Of a stretch of DNA of 64,000 nucleotides, positions 49,523 to 59,702 are shown piece by piece. The notes under the pieces were generated by a model. It worked only from the letters and a program-made list of their open reading frames with translations. It searched no databases and was not told where the DNA came from. Numbering within the stretch: the first letter of the stretch is position 1; the number at the start of each line of letters is the position of its first letter. The DNA comes from an uncultured Shimia sp. (lineage in GTDB: Bacteria; Pseudomonadota; Alphaproteobacteria; Rhodobacterales; Rhodobacteraceae). A program made the position numbers and the translations under genes. Location: assembly GCF_947498095.1 (NCBI RefSeq), contig NZ_CANMJE010000005.1:62001-126000 (forward strand), written 5' to 3'.

Positions 49523-51229
49523 ATGATGGCGCGAGCGGAAAGTAAACTCTGGCAAGGGAACTGGCGTACTAAGGCCCGCATTGTTTCGGGCCTGATCCTG
49601 TTTTTTTATGTATTCTTCCATCTTATCAGCGTTGGCATGGGTCTGTTTTCGCTCGGCGCTATGGAAATCTCACAAGGCATCCTCAGCCTGATTACCAAAA
49701 ACCCGGTCGGCACAATTCTGCTTTACGGTGCTCTGCTCACGCACCTTGGCCTCGCGCTTTATCGTCTGGCGCGTCGTCGCACCCTGCGTATGCCGATGAG
49801 CGAAGCTTCGCAGATCATTCTCGGTATCAGCATACCGTTCTTGCTGATGGTGCATTTCGTACACACGCAAATCGCCGAAAGACAATTCGGTATCAACGTC
49901 GAGATGGGCTATATCGCCGGGCTGATCTGGGACACCACAAGTGGATGGCAGCAGGGTATACTCGTGCTGGTCGTTTGGATCCACGGCTGCATCGGCCTGC
50001 ACTTCTGGCTGCGCGTTACGGACCTTTGGAAGCGATTGCAGCCCCTGCTGATTGCCTTGGCGGCCCTGATGCCGGCCTTTGCACTGGCCGGTTTCTTGGT
50101 GCAGGGGCGAACACAATCCGAGCGTTTGTTTCGCTCGGATGAGGGGCCTGCGCTGGCAGCCAGCTACAATTTTCCTTCGGCAGAAACCTTTGGAGCCCTG
50201 AATCAAATCACCGATTCCGGACTGACAATCTTTGCCGGATTGCTGGCCCTCACCGCCGCCGTCTTCATTGCCCGCAGACTTACCGGCCATCGCCATGCCC
50301 TGCGCATCCAGTACATTGATGGACCGGAAATTCAGGGGCAACGCGGCATGACATTGTTGGAAATGTCTCGCGCCTCCGGCGTGCCACACATGTCGCTTTG
50401 CGGCGGCCGGGGTCGCTGCACAACCTGCCGGGTGGTCATTGAAGAAGGCGCCGATTTGCTACACCCGCCCAGCCCTCAGGAAGAGTCCAGCCTGCGCGCT
50501 GTGAATGCCCCACCCAATGCGCGACTGGCCTGTCAAATCCGCCCCACGAACCCGGCCACGGTTCTGCGTGTTTTCCGGGCTGACGGGCAGCGCGCCCGGG
50601 CGCACGAAAGCCTAGGCCAAGAACGTCGCCTCGCCATTCTATTTCTGGATATGCGCGGTTTTACGGCGCGGACAACAGGGCAGCTCCCTTATGACGTGGT
50701 TTTCCTGCTCAATCGGTTTTTTGATGCGATCGTGCCTTCGATCACCGGCGTCGGTGGCACAGTCGACAAGTATTTGGGTGACGGACTGTTGGCCCTGTTC
50801 GAACTTGATACCGAAGAAGAGTCAGCCAATGCCGCGTTGCAGGCAGCAGCAGGAATCAGCTCAGCGCTTGAGATTTTCAACAAGTCCCTGGATGCCGAAG
50901 GATCTGACAACGTGCGCATCGGTATCGGTCTGCACCTTGGCGATCTGGTTTTGGGTGAGATTGGCGCCGCAGAGAACGCGCCACGCACCATCATTGGCGA
51001 CACGGTCAATGCCGCCAGTCGATTAGAGAGCGAAACCAAGGTTTTGGGTGTGGAACTCTTAGTCTCCGAAAGCCTGCTTGAGGCTGCAAATGCGCCGCTG
51101 GATGGGCTGAGGCTGTTGCCTTTGCGGCTGAGAGGCGTGGCCCACACGGTGAACGCGCTCGCGGTTCCGCAAGGCAGCACATTGCCGCAAATTCTGAAGA
51201 AAGCGGCGCAGGATCTAGAGAACGCCTAG
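49523..51229 (+). CDS. Membrane adenylate/guanylate cyclase with 2Fe-2S ferredoxin domain
   Basis: N-terminal multi-TM, ferredoxin motif CGGRGRCTTCRVVI, class III cyclase domain AILFLDMRGFTART...KYLGDGLLALF. Confidence 0.9.
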   Translation: MMARAESKLWQGNWRTKARIVSGLILFFYVFFHLISVGMGLFSLGAMEISQGILSLITKNPVGTILLYGALLTHLGLALYRLARRRTLRMPMSEASQIILGISIPFLLMVHFVHTQIAERQFGINVEMGYIAGLIWDTTSGWQQGILVLVVWIHGCIGLHFWLRVTDLWKRLQPLLIALAALMPAFALAGFLVQGRTQSERLFRSDEGPALAASYNFPSAETFGALNQITDSGLTIFAGLLALTAAVFIARRLTGHRHALRIQYIDGPEIQGQRGMTLLEMSRASGVPHMSLCGGRGRCTTCRVVIEEGADLLHPPSPQEESSLRAVNAPPNARLACQIRPTNPATVLRVFRADGQRARAHESLGQERRLAILFLDMRGFTARTTGQLPYDVVFLLNRFFDAIVPSITGVGGTVDKYLGDGLLALFELDTEEESANAALQAAAGISSALEIFNKSLDAEGSDNVRIGIGLHLGDLVLGEIGAAENAPRTIIGDTVNAASRLESETKVLGVELLVSESLLEAANAPLDGLRLLPLRLRGVAHTVNALAVPQGSTLPQILKKAAQDLENA

Positions 51230-51238
51230 TCTCCCGTC

Positions 51239-51259
51239 GCAACGTGAACGCCACGTTGC
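51239..51259. repeat. Inverted repeat after the cyclase gene
   Basis: GCAACGTG-AACGC-CACGTTGC. Confidence 0.6.
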
Positions 51260-51333
51260 AGCGCAGCAACGGTTGCAGTTTTCCGCCGCACAAGGCGATT
51301 TCCGCTTTCCCAACGTCTTTGATTATGCGATGC

Positions 51334-51347
51334 GTTCATTCGTGAAC
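51334..51347. promoter_or_regulatory. Palindrome GTTCA-TTCG-TGAAC upstream of the MarR-Sat ORF
   Basis: Perfect 5-bp arms, about 20 bp before the ATG at 51367. Confidence 0.35.
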
Positions 51348-51366
51348 ACATTTTGAGTCGTACCGC

Positions 51367-53442
51367 ATGCCCGCCACTTTGGCAAAACCTGTTTCCGACG
51401 AGGAAGACCTGCTCTTCCGCCTCCTGCGCCAGCTTGATGCTGCGCCGGGTGCCTCGCAGCGGTCGACGGCAACTGCCTTGGGCATCTCGTTGGGACGATT
51501 GAATGCACAGTTGCGGGCAAATGTTGACGCTGGCCTCATCACGATCAGCGATCGATCAGGCCCGGATAAGCGCCAGCGCTTTGCCTATACGCTGACATCA
51601 CGTGGCGCGACGGAAAAGACGCGCCTCACAGACAAATTCCTTGCCCGCAAGCTCGCTGAATACAACGCGTTGCATGCGGAGCTGACCGGCACCGCCAGCG
51701 GGCTTGCCCCGCTCAAACACAGGACCCATCCAATGCAAAACAATTTGACCCCAATTCCAGAGCTATTTGTCTCTTACGAAAGCGCGCAAAAACTCAAGTT
51801 CGAAGCCGCAGACCTGACCAGCCACGATCTGACACCACGTCAGATCTGCGATCTGGAACTCTTGATGAATGGTGGTTTTAACCCGCTCAAAGGCTTTTTG
51901 ACCGAAGAAGACTATACCAATGTTGTCGACAACATGCGGTTGGCGGACGGAACACTATGGCCCATGCCCATCACGCTGGATGTCAGCGAAGACTTTGCTC
52001 AGACCATCGAATTGGGTCAGGACATTGCGCTGCGTGACCAAGAGGGCGTGATCCTCGCCACCATGACCGTGACCGACCGCTGGGAGCCGAACAAAGCGCA
52101 TGAGGCCGAAATGGTCTTTGGCGCTGATGACGACGCGCACCCCGCCGTGAACTATCTGCACAATCAAGCCGGCAAAATCTATCTCGGCGGTCCGGTTGTC
52201 GGCATCCAACAACCTGTTCACTATGACTTCCGCGGACGTCGCGACACGCCCAACGAAATGCGCTCATACTTCCGCAAGCTGGGCTGGCGCAAAGTGGTGG
52301 CCTTTCAAACCCGCAACCCTTTGCACCGTGCGCACCAGGAATTGACCTTCCGCGCCGCGAAAGAGGCTCAGGCCAACCTGCTGATCCACCCCGTTGTGGG
52401 CATGACCAAACCCGGTGATGTGGATCACTTTACCCGCGTGCGCTGCTACGAGGCGGTTCTCGACAAGTACCCCCAGTCAACAACGTCCATGTCTTTGCTG
52501 AATCTGGCGATGCGCATGGCTGGCCCCCGCGAGGCGGTCTGGCACGGCCTGATCCGCGCCAACCATGGCTGCACCCACTTTATCGTTGGTCGCGATCACG
52601 CAGGCCCCGGCAAAAACTCGGCTGGTGAAGACTTTTACGGCCCCTACGATGCGCAGGATCTGTTCCGCGAGCATCAGGCCGAAATGGGCATCGAAATGGT
52701 CGATTTCAAACATATGGTCTGGGTGCAGGAACGCGCGCAATACGAGCCGATGGACGAGATCAAGGACAAGGATGACGTCACCATCCTGAACATCTCGGGC
52801 ACCGAACTGCGCCGCCGTCTGGCCGAAGGTCTGGAAATCCCCGAGTGGTTCTCGTTCCCCGAAGTGGTCAAGGAACTGCGTAAGACCAAGCCGCCGCGTT
52901 CAAAGCAAGGCTTTACCGTGTTCTTCACCGGCTTCTCTGGGTCGGGCAAGTCCACCATCGCCAACGCTTTGATGGTCAAGCTGATGGAGATGGGCGGTCG
53001 CCCGGTGACATTGCTGGATGGGGACATCGTTCGTAAGAACTTGTCGAGCGAGCTGGGCTTTTCGAAAGAGCACCGCGATCTCAACATTCGCCGCATCGGT
53101 TATGTGGCCTCTGAGATCACTAAGAACGGCGGTATCGCCATCTGTGCGCCAATTGCGCCCTATGCAACGACCCGCCGTGCCGTTCGCGAAGACATTGAGC
53201 AATTTGGTGCCTTCATTGAAGTCCACGTTGCGACTTCAATCGAAGAGTGCGAGCGCCGCGATCGCAAAGGCCTTTATAAGTTGGCCCGCGAAGGTAAAAT
53301 CAAAGAGTTTACTGGCATTTCAGACCCTTATGATGTGCCTGCCGATCCAGAGCTGCGGGTTGAAACCGAAAATGTCGAAGTCGACAACTGCGCGCATCAG
53401 GTCATCCTGAAGCTCGAGAGCATGGGGCTTATCGCTGGGTAA
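51367..53442 (+). CDS. MarR-type winged-helix domain fused to bifunctional sulfate adenylyltransferase/adenylylsulfate kinase (canonical Sat-CysC would start at 51733)
   Basis: 691 aa without stop; N-terminal LLFRLLRQLDAAPGASQRSTATALGISLGRLNAQLRANVDAGLI...LTSRGATEKTRLTDKFLARKLAEYNAL is EPS-associated MarR-like; then QTRNPLHRAHQEL (Sat) and FTGFSGSGKSTIANAL (APS kinase). Confidence 0.88.
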   Translation: MPATLAKPVSDEEDLLFRLLRQLDAAPGASQRSTATALGISLGRLNAQLRANVDAGLITISDRSGPDKRQRFAYTLTSRGATEKTRLTDKFLARKLAEYNALHAELTGTASGLAPLKHRTHPMQNNLTPIPELFVSYESAQKLKFEAADLTSHDLTPRQICDLELLMNGGFNPLKGFLTEEDYTNVVDNMRLADGTLWPMPITLDVSEDFAQTIELGQDIALRDQEGVILATMTVTDRWEPNKAHEAEMVFGADDDAHPAVNYLHNQAGKIYLGGPVVGIQQPVHYDFRGRRDTPNEMRSYFRKLGWRKVVAFQTRNPLHRAHQELTFRAAKEAQANLLIHPVVGMTKPGDVDHFTRVRCYEAVLDKYPQSTTSMSLLNLAMRMAGPREAVWHGLIRANHGCTHFIVGRDHAGPGKNSAGEDFYGPYDAQDLFREHQAEMGIEMVDFKHMVWVQERAQYEPMDEIKDKDDVTILNISGTELRRRLAEGLEIPEWFSFPEVVKELRKTKPPRSKQGFTVFFTGFSGSGKSTIANALMVKLMEMGGRPVTLLDGDIVRKNLSSELGFSKEHRDLNIRRIGYVASEITKNGGIAICAPIAPYATTRRAVREDIEQFGAFIEVHVATSIEECERRDRKGLYKLAREGKIKEFTGISDPYDVPADPELRVETENVEVDNCAHQVILKLESMGLIAG

Positions 53443-53461
53443 TGCGCTCAGAAAACCAAAC

Positions 53462-53491
53462 AAAAAGGCCGCTCAATCGGGCGGCCTTTTT
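53462..53491. terminator. Bidirectional Rho-independent terminator
   Basis: AAAAAGGCCGC-TCAATCGG-GCGGCCTTTTT. Confidence 0.9.
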
Positions 53492-53520
53492 CGTTCTGTT
53501 ACGATCAGTTCAACGCAAGG

Positions 53521-53748
53521 TCAGTGAACGGTCACAGGGTCAAAATCATGTTCGCGGGCAAGAATAAACGCCAACGTGCGTTCTTTGACCAACGCAAGCC
53601 GCTCACCGTCTGCACGATGGACAGCATAGAGCGTTTTGGTGCCTTCAACCTGATCCTGTACGTCTTGCGGCAGATCCGAGACTGCGACCTCACGCACATA
53701 GACGATGCGGTTTTCCGTTTCAGGACCGAAATCATAGGGTGCATGCAT
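53521..53748 (-). CDS. DUF1150 family small protein
   Basis: 75 aa; conserved neighbour of Hsp20 in alphaproteobacteria. Confidence 0.75.
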   Translation of the reverse strand: MHAPYDFGPETENRIVYVREVAVSDLPQDVQDQVEGTKTLYAVHRADGERLALVKERTLAFILAREHDFDPVTVH

Positions 53749-53751
53749 CTC

Positions 53752-54171
53752 TTATCCTTTCTTTATCTCAATCGTTTGCACGACCGTTTCAGGCCGCGAG
53801 CGCGTCAGGTCGACATGCAACAGGCCATTTTCCATAACCGCCTCACCGACATCGACTCCATCTGCCAGAACAAAGGAGCGCTGAAACTGGCGCGCCGCGA
53901 TTCCACGGTGCAAAAAGATCCGGTCGGCACTGTCATCTTGCTGACGGCCTCGGATCACCAGCTGGCGGTCTTCAACGGTGATCGACAGGTCTTCTTCGCG
54001 AAATCCGGCCACGGCCAAAGTAATGCGATAAGAATGGTCAGAGGTTTGTTCGATATTGAATGGGGGATACCCTTCGTTGCCCGATTTCGCGGTGCGTTCC
54101 AGAAGGCGTTCCAGTTGCTCAAAGCCCAGCATATGCGGGTAAGAGCCCAAAGTCAGTTTTGTCATCGACAC
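53752..54171 (-). CDS. Hsp20 family small heat-shock protein
   Basis: YPPFNIEQTSDHSYRITLAVAGFREEDLSITVEDRQLVIRG alpha-crystallin domain. Confidence 0.93.
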   Translation of the reverse strand: MSMTKLTLGSYPHMLGFEQLERLLERTAKSGNEGYPPFNIEQTSDHSYRITLAVAGFREEDLSITVEDRQLVIRGRQQDDSADRIFLHRGIAARQFQRSFVLADGVDVGEAVMENGLLHVDLTRSRPETVVQTIEIKKG

Positions 54172-54326
54172 GTCCTTGGCTTAAGCGACAGTCCATTTGT
54201 GGGCCCCGTTCTGGCGACCCGCTCATTTAGGAATATGGGAAAGACCTTGTCCGAGTGCAAGAGCTTTGCATGACGCGTCGCGACTCGCTATCTTTGAAGA
54301 AAGAGTCGTTAAGGAACAAAGCCAAA

Positions 54327-54551
54327 ATGAATGCCCCACGCGACCTGTCGATGAAGACCGATGAAGTTCTGCGGGTAGAGCTTGAAGTTTTCAAGCAAGA
54401 ACACCGTGATCTCGACGACGCGATCCGCGCGTTAGTCGAGCGCGCAACAGGTGATCAATTGACGATTCAGCGCCTAAAAAAGCAAAAGCTTCGCCTCAAG
54501 GACATGATCGCCCTGATCGAAGACCGCCTGACCCCGGATATCATCGCCTGA
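54327..54551 (+). CDS. YdcH/DUF465 family small protein
   Basis: LEVFKQEHRDLDDAIRALVE...IQRLKKQKLRLKDMIALIEDRLTPD. Confidence 0.88.
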   Translation: MNAPRDLSMKTDEVLRVELEVFKQEHRDLDDAIRALVERATGDQLTIQRLKKQKLRLKDMIALIEDRLTPDIIA

Positions 54552-54646
54552 GCACGGCATTCCCCTGAAAAACAAAGCCACCGCGCCGCATTGCGGAAAT
54601 TTTGCAATGCTCTATAAACCGGGCTTCAGTTCTGGCAGAGGCAAAC

Positions 54647-55135
54647 ATGACAGACATAAAAGTTGGCATCATTATGGGCAGTCAGTCTGACTGGCCCACC
54701 ATGAAACTGGCAGCGGATATCCTGGACGAACTGGGCATTGCCTATGAGTCTAAGATCGTGTCGGCGCATCGTACGCCTGACCGCCTCTGGACTTACGGCA
54801 AGGAGGCCGCAGGGCGCGGTTTACAGGTGATCATTGCTGGCGCAGGCGGTTCCGCACATCTGCCCGGCATGATGGCCTCAAAAACCCGCATCCCCGTCGT
54901 TGGCGTACCGGTCCAAACGCGCGCCTTGTCGGGTGTTGATAGCCTCTATTCCATCGTGCAGATGCCCAAGGGCTTTCCTGTTGCCACAATGGCCATTGGT
55001 GCAGCCGGGGCTTCCAACGCTGGCCTGATGGCAGCAGGCATTCTTGCGTTGCAGGACCCTGACCTTGCAGAGCGGTTGGATGCCTGGCGCGATACCCTGT
55101 CTGCTTCAATCCCGGATGAGCCCCAAGATGACTGA
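54647..55135 (+). CDS. purE: 5-(carboxyamino)imidazole ribonucleotide mutase
   Basis: [41 protein letters not shown]. Confidence 0.97.
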   Translation: MTDIKVGIIMGSQSDWPTMKLAADILDELGIAYESKIVSAHRTPDRLWTYGKEAAGRGLQVIIAGAGGSAHLPGMMASKTRIPVVGVPVQTRALSGVDSLYSIVQMPKGFPVATMAIGAAGASNAGLMAAGILALQDPDLAERLDAWRDTLSASIPDEPQDD

Positions 55136-56204
55136 TATGCTTGCTCCCGGCGCGACGATTGGCATTCTGGGCGGCGGCCAATTGGGTCGCATGCTCTCGG
55201 TTGCGGCCTCGCGCATTGGCTATGTGACGCACATCTTTGAGCCCGGTGCCAATCCACCCGCCGGACAGGTCGCAGATCGCGTTACAACCGCGTCCTATGA
55301 TGACGAGGCCGCGCTAAAGGCTTTTGCCGCGACAGTGGATGTCATCACCTACGAATTTGAGAACATTCCGACATCCGCGCTCGACATCCTCGAAGCGCAT
55401 CGCCCAATCCGTCCCGGCCGCGAAGCCTTGCGGGTCAGCCAAGACCGTTTGGTCGAAAAAGAGTTTCTGCAAGGCCTGGGTCTGAAAACGGCCCCCTTTG
55501 CCGACATAAAAAATCGCGATGATCTGGCGGCGGCAGTTGAAACCATCGGCACGCCTTCGATCCTCAAGACCCGGCGTTTTGGCTATGACGGCAAAGGCCA
55601 GTCGCGCTTGAAGTCATCTGACGACATCGACACCGCGATGGCCGATATGTCGGGAGCTCCTGCCATTCTCGAAGGGTTCATCGACTTCACCCACGAGGTG
55701 TCGGTCATTGCGGCACGCGGCCTGACCGGCGAAGTCGCCTGTTTTGACCCCGGTGAAAACATCCACCGCGACGGCATCCTGCACACAACCACGGTGCCTG
55801 CGACCCTGACCGCAGCCCAACGTATGGACGCCGTTTTGCTGGCCGCCCGCATTCTGAACGAACTGGATTACGTCGGTGTCCTCGGCGTCGAACTGTTCGT
55901 GACCCCGCAAGGATTGATCGTGAACGAGATTGCCCCGCGTGTGCACAACTCGGGTCACTGGACGCAAAATGGCTGTGCCATCGACCAGTTCGAACAGCAT
56001 ATCCGCGCCGTAACCGGCCTGCCCCTTGGCGACGGCAAACGCCAGAATGATGTCGTGATGGAGAACCTGATCGGCGCCGATATGGACCGCGTGCCGGACA
56101 TCCTGAGCGAACCCGCTAGCGCCTTGCACCTTTACGGCAAGGCCGAGGTTAAACCGGGCCGCAAAATGGGCCACGTGAACCGCATCCAGCTCAAAACCGT
56201 CTGA
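55128..56204 (+). CDS. purK: 5-(carboxyamino)imidazole ribonucleotide synthase
   Basis: [34 protein letters not shown]; overlaps purE. Confidence 0.97.
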   Translation: MTDMLAPGATIGILGGGQLGRMLSVAASRIGYVTHIFEPGANPPAGQVADRVTTASYDDEAALKAFAATVDVITYEFENIPTSALDILEAHRPIRPGREALRVSQDRLVEKEFLQGLGLKTAPFADIKNRDDLAAAVETIGTPSILKTRRFGYDGKGQSRLKSSDDIDTAMADMSGAPAILEGFIDFTHEVSVIAARGLTGEVACFDPGENIHRDGILHTTTVPATLTAAQRMDAVLLAARILNELDYVGVLGVELFVTPQGLIVNEIAPRVHNSGHWTQNGCAIDQFEQHIRAVTGLPLGDGKRQNDVVMENLIGADMDRVPDILSEPASALHLYGKAEVKPGRKMGHVNRIQLKTV

Positions 56205-56230
56205 GCCTTCATTTGGCAAAAAATTCCCTC

Positions 56231-56274
56231 GGGGGCGAAGTGCCCCTAGGGGCAAGATGGGGCACAAAGCCCCC
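56231..56274. terminator. Complex hairpin between convergent purK and phnM
   Basis: GGGGGC-gaa-GTGCCCC-(12)-GGGGCAC-aaa-GCCCCC nested stems. Confidence 0.55.
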
Positions 56275-56281
56275 TAACGCG

Positions 56282-57421
56282 CTACTGTGCTGCCAAAAAG
56301 CGCGCGGCAACCTCACCAGCCATGTGACTGATCCGGCCGCCACAAATCGTGGCGCCGATGCGACCGGTTTCAGGCTCCATGACCACAAGATCAGCTCGCA
56401 GACCCGGCACCAATTGCCCCCGATCACCCAATCCCAGAATGCGTGCAGGAGTTTCCGAAACCAGCTTCCAGGCCCCGGCAAAATCAAGCACGCCCTCTGC
56501 CACGAGCCGCATCATCGCCTGCCGAATGGCCGGATAGTGGTAGTCAGACGCCAACGCATCGCCAACTCCTGCCTGCAACAACTCTGCCGCACTGACATTG
56601 CCGGAATGCGATCCGCCCCGCACAACGTTCGGCGCGCCCAGAACGACCGGATCACCCGCCTCATGGGCCGCCTGTGCTGCAGCTTTCGTTTCCGGAAACT
56701 CGGACATCTTCACGCCAATGCTGCGCCATGCGAGGCGGGCTTCGGCTGTTCGATCATCATGGCTGCCCAACAAGACGCGCTTGGCCGCCAAACGTGTGGC
56801 TAGCTTTGAGACGGCCTCGGGCACTTCATCAGACCGGCGGTGCAAGTCTTGCAGGAAGGCTAAATGCGCATCGGGACTGCGACCACTTTTAAGTGCCTGT
56901 CCTGTCAGACGCGGCGGTCGCTTGCCCTTGGAAAGGGCATCATGCGGCACATGATCGTTGAACACCACAACCCGAGCCCCGCTCTCAGCGACCAGCGCTT
57001 CAAAGCGGTCGTAGTCGTCCAAAAGATGGGTCTCAAACCGCAGCTGTAAATGCATGTCTGTCAGCAAGGACGCTCGCGCCTCGGCTAGCGCCATACAAAA
57101 CCGCTCGGCAAAGTCCCGGCCACGCATGCCGCCTTCCCAACTGAAGAATTGCGCCAGCATGGCGGTCGTGATGCCATTGGCCGCCAGTTCGGCATCCACC
57201 GACATCAGCCCCTGCCCCAAGTCACGCATCACCCCTCGCCTTGGGGCGATATGGCGCTCAAAGCCATCACCATGCATGTCGATGATGCCGGGCAAAACGC
57301 GATATCCTGACAAATCCACCACAGGCCCACCAGATTGCTCTGCGATCACGCCACCAACCAGCGACACAGGCCGCTGGTCGAATCCCTCGGGGTATAGAAC
57401 CTCAGCGCCCTTCAGTTTCAA
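56282..57421 (-). CDS. phnM: Alpha-D-ribose 1-methylphosphonate 5-triphosphate diphosphatase (PhnM-like)
   Basis: Amidohydrolase, [44 protein letters not shown]. Confidence 0.9.
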   Translation of the reverse strand: MKLKGAEVLYPEGFDQRPVSLVGGVIAEQSGGPVVDLSGYRVLPGIIDMHGDGFERHIAPRRGVMRDLGQGLMSVDAELAANGITTAMLAQFFSWEGGMRGRDFAERFCMALAEARASLLTDMHLQLRFETHLLDDYDRFEALVAESGARVVVFNDHVPHDALSKGKRPPRLTGQALKSGRSPDAHLAFLQDLHRRSDEVPEAVSKLATRLAAKRVLLGSHDDRTAEARLAWRSIGVKMSEFPETKAAAQAAHEAGDPVVLGAPNVVRGGSHSGNVSAAELLQAGVGDALASDYHYPAIRQAMMRLVAEGVLDFAGAWKLVSETPARILGLGDRGQLVPGLRADLVVMEPETGRIGATICGGRISHMAGEVAARFLAAQ

Positions 57422-58145
57422 CGTCTGTCTCGCCGAATTTCACAATGTCAGAAAAGCTCATTTTTCCGTGGAAGTGGCCGTGCCGCAAAAAGTAAAGCGA
57501 CTCGGCGATGACTTCGGGATTGTTCATCATAAAAGTATGCGTCACCGGTCGCACCAGATGATCCCGCATGCCCTGAGCTTTGGTCGAATTCACCGAGACC
57601 TTACCGTCATCATCTCCATCGATCAGGGCTGAATAAAACGGATTAAGTGACCGGTTTCCGGCAATGACGCCCAGCTCGAAATCAACAGGTGGCAAATGAG
57701 ATGGCAACCCATCGGTACCCAACTGCGATCCAGCCGGACCGTTGATCCACTCAAAAGCCTCGATTTCACCCAGAACATCCACCAGTTCACTGCCCTGATT
57801 GGGTGGCCCAAGCATTACAACACGACCCATGTTGTCAGGTTTGTTGTCCCCCAACCAGGCGCGCAAGAGGATGCCACCCATCGAATGCGTGATGAAGTGT
57901 ACTGTCTGATCTCCACAAGATTCGATCGCTTCAGGTAATGTGGGATCAATCAGTTCTTCAACTGATTCCTTGGTCGACGCGTATCCGGGGCGTACAACAT
58001 CAAAGCCTTCGTTCTCCAACGCGGCTTCCATCAAAACAAAGGATTGTTCTGTTCGGGCCAGACCATGAAGCAGCACAACGCAATCAGCCAAAGCCGGTAG
58101 GGGAAAAATCAAAAGGGCTACAGTCAGTAGGCGCATGCCGTGCAC
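57402..58145 (-). CDS. Secreted alpha/beta hydrolase (lipase-like)
   Basis: Signal peptide; [29 protein letters not shown]. Confidence 0.85.
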   Translation of the reverse strand: MHGMRLLTVALLIFPLPALADCVVLLHGLARTEQSFVLMEAALENEGFDVVRPGYASTKESVEELIDPTLPEAIESCGDQTVHFITHSMGGILLRAWLGDNKPDNMGRVVMLGPPNQGSELVDVLGEIEAFEWINGPAGSQLGTDGLPSHLPPVDFELGVIAGNRSLNPFYSALIDGDDDGKVSVNSTKAQGMRDHLVRPVTHTFMMNNPEVIAESLYFLRHGHFHGKMSFSDIVKFGETDVETEGR

Positions 58146-58306
58146 ATAAGTTGGATTGAGCCATGTGAAAAGAGGTCACCTCTCCACGTCACTTGGCATC
58201 GGCTTGTTCTCGCAAGGCAATCTTGCCAGTCACAGCGTCTTTTAAGGGCAAAATTGTTCTACCTGTCAACACCGATGAATCTAGAGGCCCAAACGCTCCA
58301 CTTTTG

Positions 58307-58774
58307 TTATGACATGAAGGGCTCTGCATAGTTTAGGGTTTGCTCGGACGGTGGCTGTGTCCCCTCTGGTAGGTATAAGCCCGTATGCTCTACAGGGAAT
58401 GGCGATGTAAGCGCACCGGTTTGCTCAAACACAAACCCAAAACGGCTGTAATAGTGGCGGTCTCCCAAAACCACGACGGGCGCATTGGCATAGTCCAACG
58501 CCATCTGGCATAGCACGCTGCCGATGCCTTTGCCTTGTTGCTTTGGGTCGGCGCAGAGTGGCGCCAATGCCAGCCAGCCCTTGGGGGCCTGCAGACGGGA
58601 CAGGGCAACGTGGCCAAGGATCTTCTTGCGCGATTCCGCCACAAGTTCGAGGGCCATGTCCCCAGTCTCACGCAAGGCTTGCACCAGATCAGCCTCATCC
58701 GGCTGACCAAAGGCGCGTGTGAGCAGATCGCGCACGGCGCGGCCGTCAGAGTTCGTATATCCACGGATGATCAT
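58307..58774 (-). CDS. GNAT family N-acetyltransferase
   Basis: LAPLCADPKQQGKGIGSVLCQMALDYA. Confidence 0.9.
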   Translation of the reverse strand: MIIRGYTNSDGRAVRDLLTRAFGQPDEADLVQALRETGDMALELVAESRKKILGHVALSRLQAPKGWLALAPLCADPKQQGKGIGSVLCQMALDYANAPVVVLGDRHYYSRFGFVFEQTGALTSPFPVEHTGLYLPEGTQPPSEQTLNYAEPFMS

Positions 58775-58810
58775 GGCGCGACCTTAGGTTTCGCAGACCG
58801 CGCCGACAAG

Positions 58811-59641
58811 TCAGGTTTTGCGCAAGGATATGACCACTCCGGCGATGACCAACGTGGCAGCCAAGGCAAATCGCAGTGTCAAAGCTTCGTTCAGGAAGAC
58901 CATGCCCCCAGCCAGAGCAATAACCGGCACGCTGAGTTGCGCCACTGCAGCCCGGCTGGCGCCCAGCTCTGGCAGGATGCGATACCAGAGAGCGTATCCC
59001 AATCCAGACGTGACCACACCCGACAGAATAGCCAAGGAAGCGCCATAGGCAGGTACCGAGAGATCGCCGGACACGGCGGTCAACACGAGACCAACAGGAG
59101 CCGCCAAAATGAAGTTCATCGCCGTGGCCTGCAGCGGGTCTTTTGCGCCGCGCCCCAACAGTGAGTAGATCCCCCACCCGACACCGGCAAATGCCATTGC
59201 CAGCACGTGCAAACCCGAGGCCGTCGTGCCATCGACTGGCCACAACAGCCAGGCCAGCCCCCCCATCGCTAGGACCGCTCCGATCCAACGTGTAACGGGC
59301 ATCGCGTCGCGAGACAGTAGTGCCCCGGCGAACATCGTCACTTGTACGACACCAAACAGAATGAGCGCACCAAATCCCGGGTCCAGCACGTCATACGCCA
59401 GCGAAAAGCCAAAGAGATAGGTCAATAATGCGGCGACCGCCCAAACACGCCCCCGCCCACCCAGCGCAAAGCCGCGCCGTTGCAGCAAAACCAACAGCGC
59501 CAGCGCAAAGGCGCCACTCACCAATCGGATAACGCCAAAAGACACGACATCCATATCCCCCGACGCCAAAGCCATCCGGTTCAGCACCGAGTTGGCGGCA
59601 AAGGCAATCATGGTAAGAACGGTCAGAAGGAAAAGGCGCAT
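58811..59641 (-). CDS. EamA/DMT family transporter
   Basis: About 10 hydrophobic segments, EamA repeats. Confidence 0.88.
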   Translation of the reverse strand: MRLFLLTVLTMIAFAANSVLNRMALASGDMDVVSFGVIRLVSGAFALALLVLLQRRGFALGGRGRVWAVAALLTYLFGFSLAYDVLDPGFGALILFGVVQVTMFAGALLSRDAMPVTRWIGAVLAMGGLAWLLWPVDGTTASGLHVLAMAFAGVGWGIYSLLGRGAKDPLQATAMNFILAAPVGLVLTAVSGDLSVPAYGASLAILSGVVTSGLGYALWYRILPELGASRAAVAQLSVPVIALAGGMVFLNEALTLRFALAATLVIAGVVISLRKT

Positions 59642-59702
59642 AAAGCTCTTTGACACGGCAGGTTTTGCGCCACAACGCACAATACTGTCAGGGCGGTCAG
59701 GC

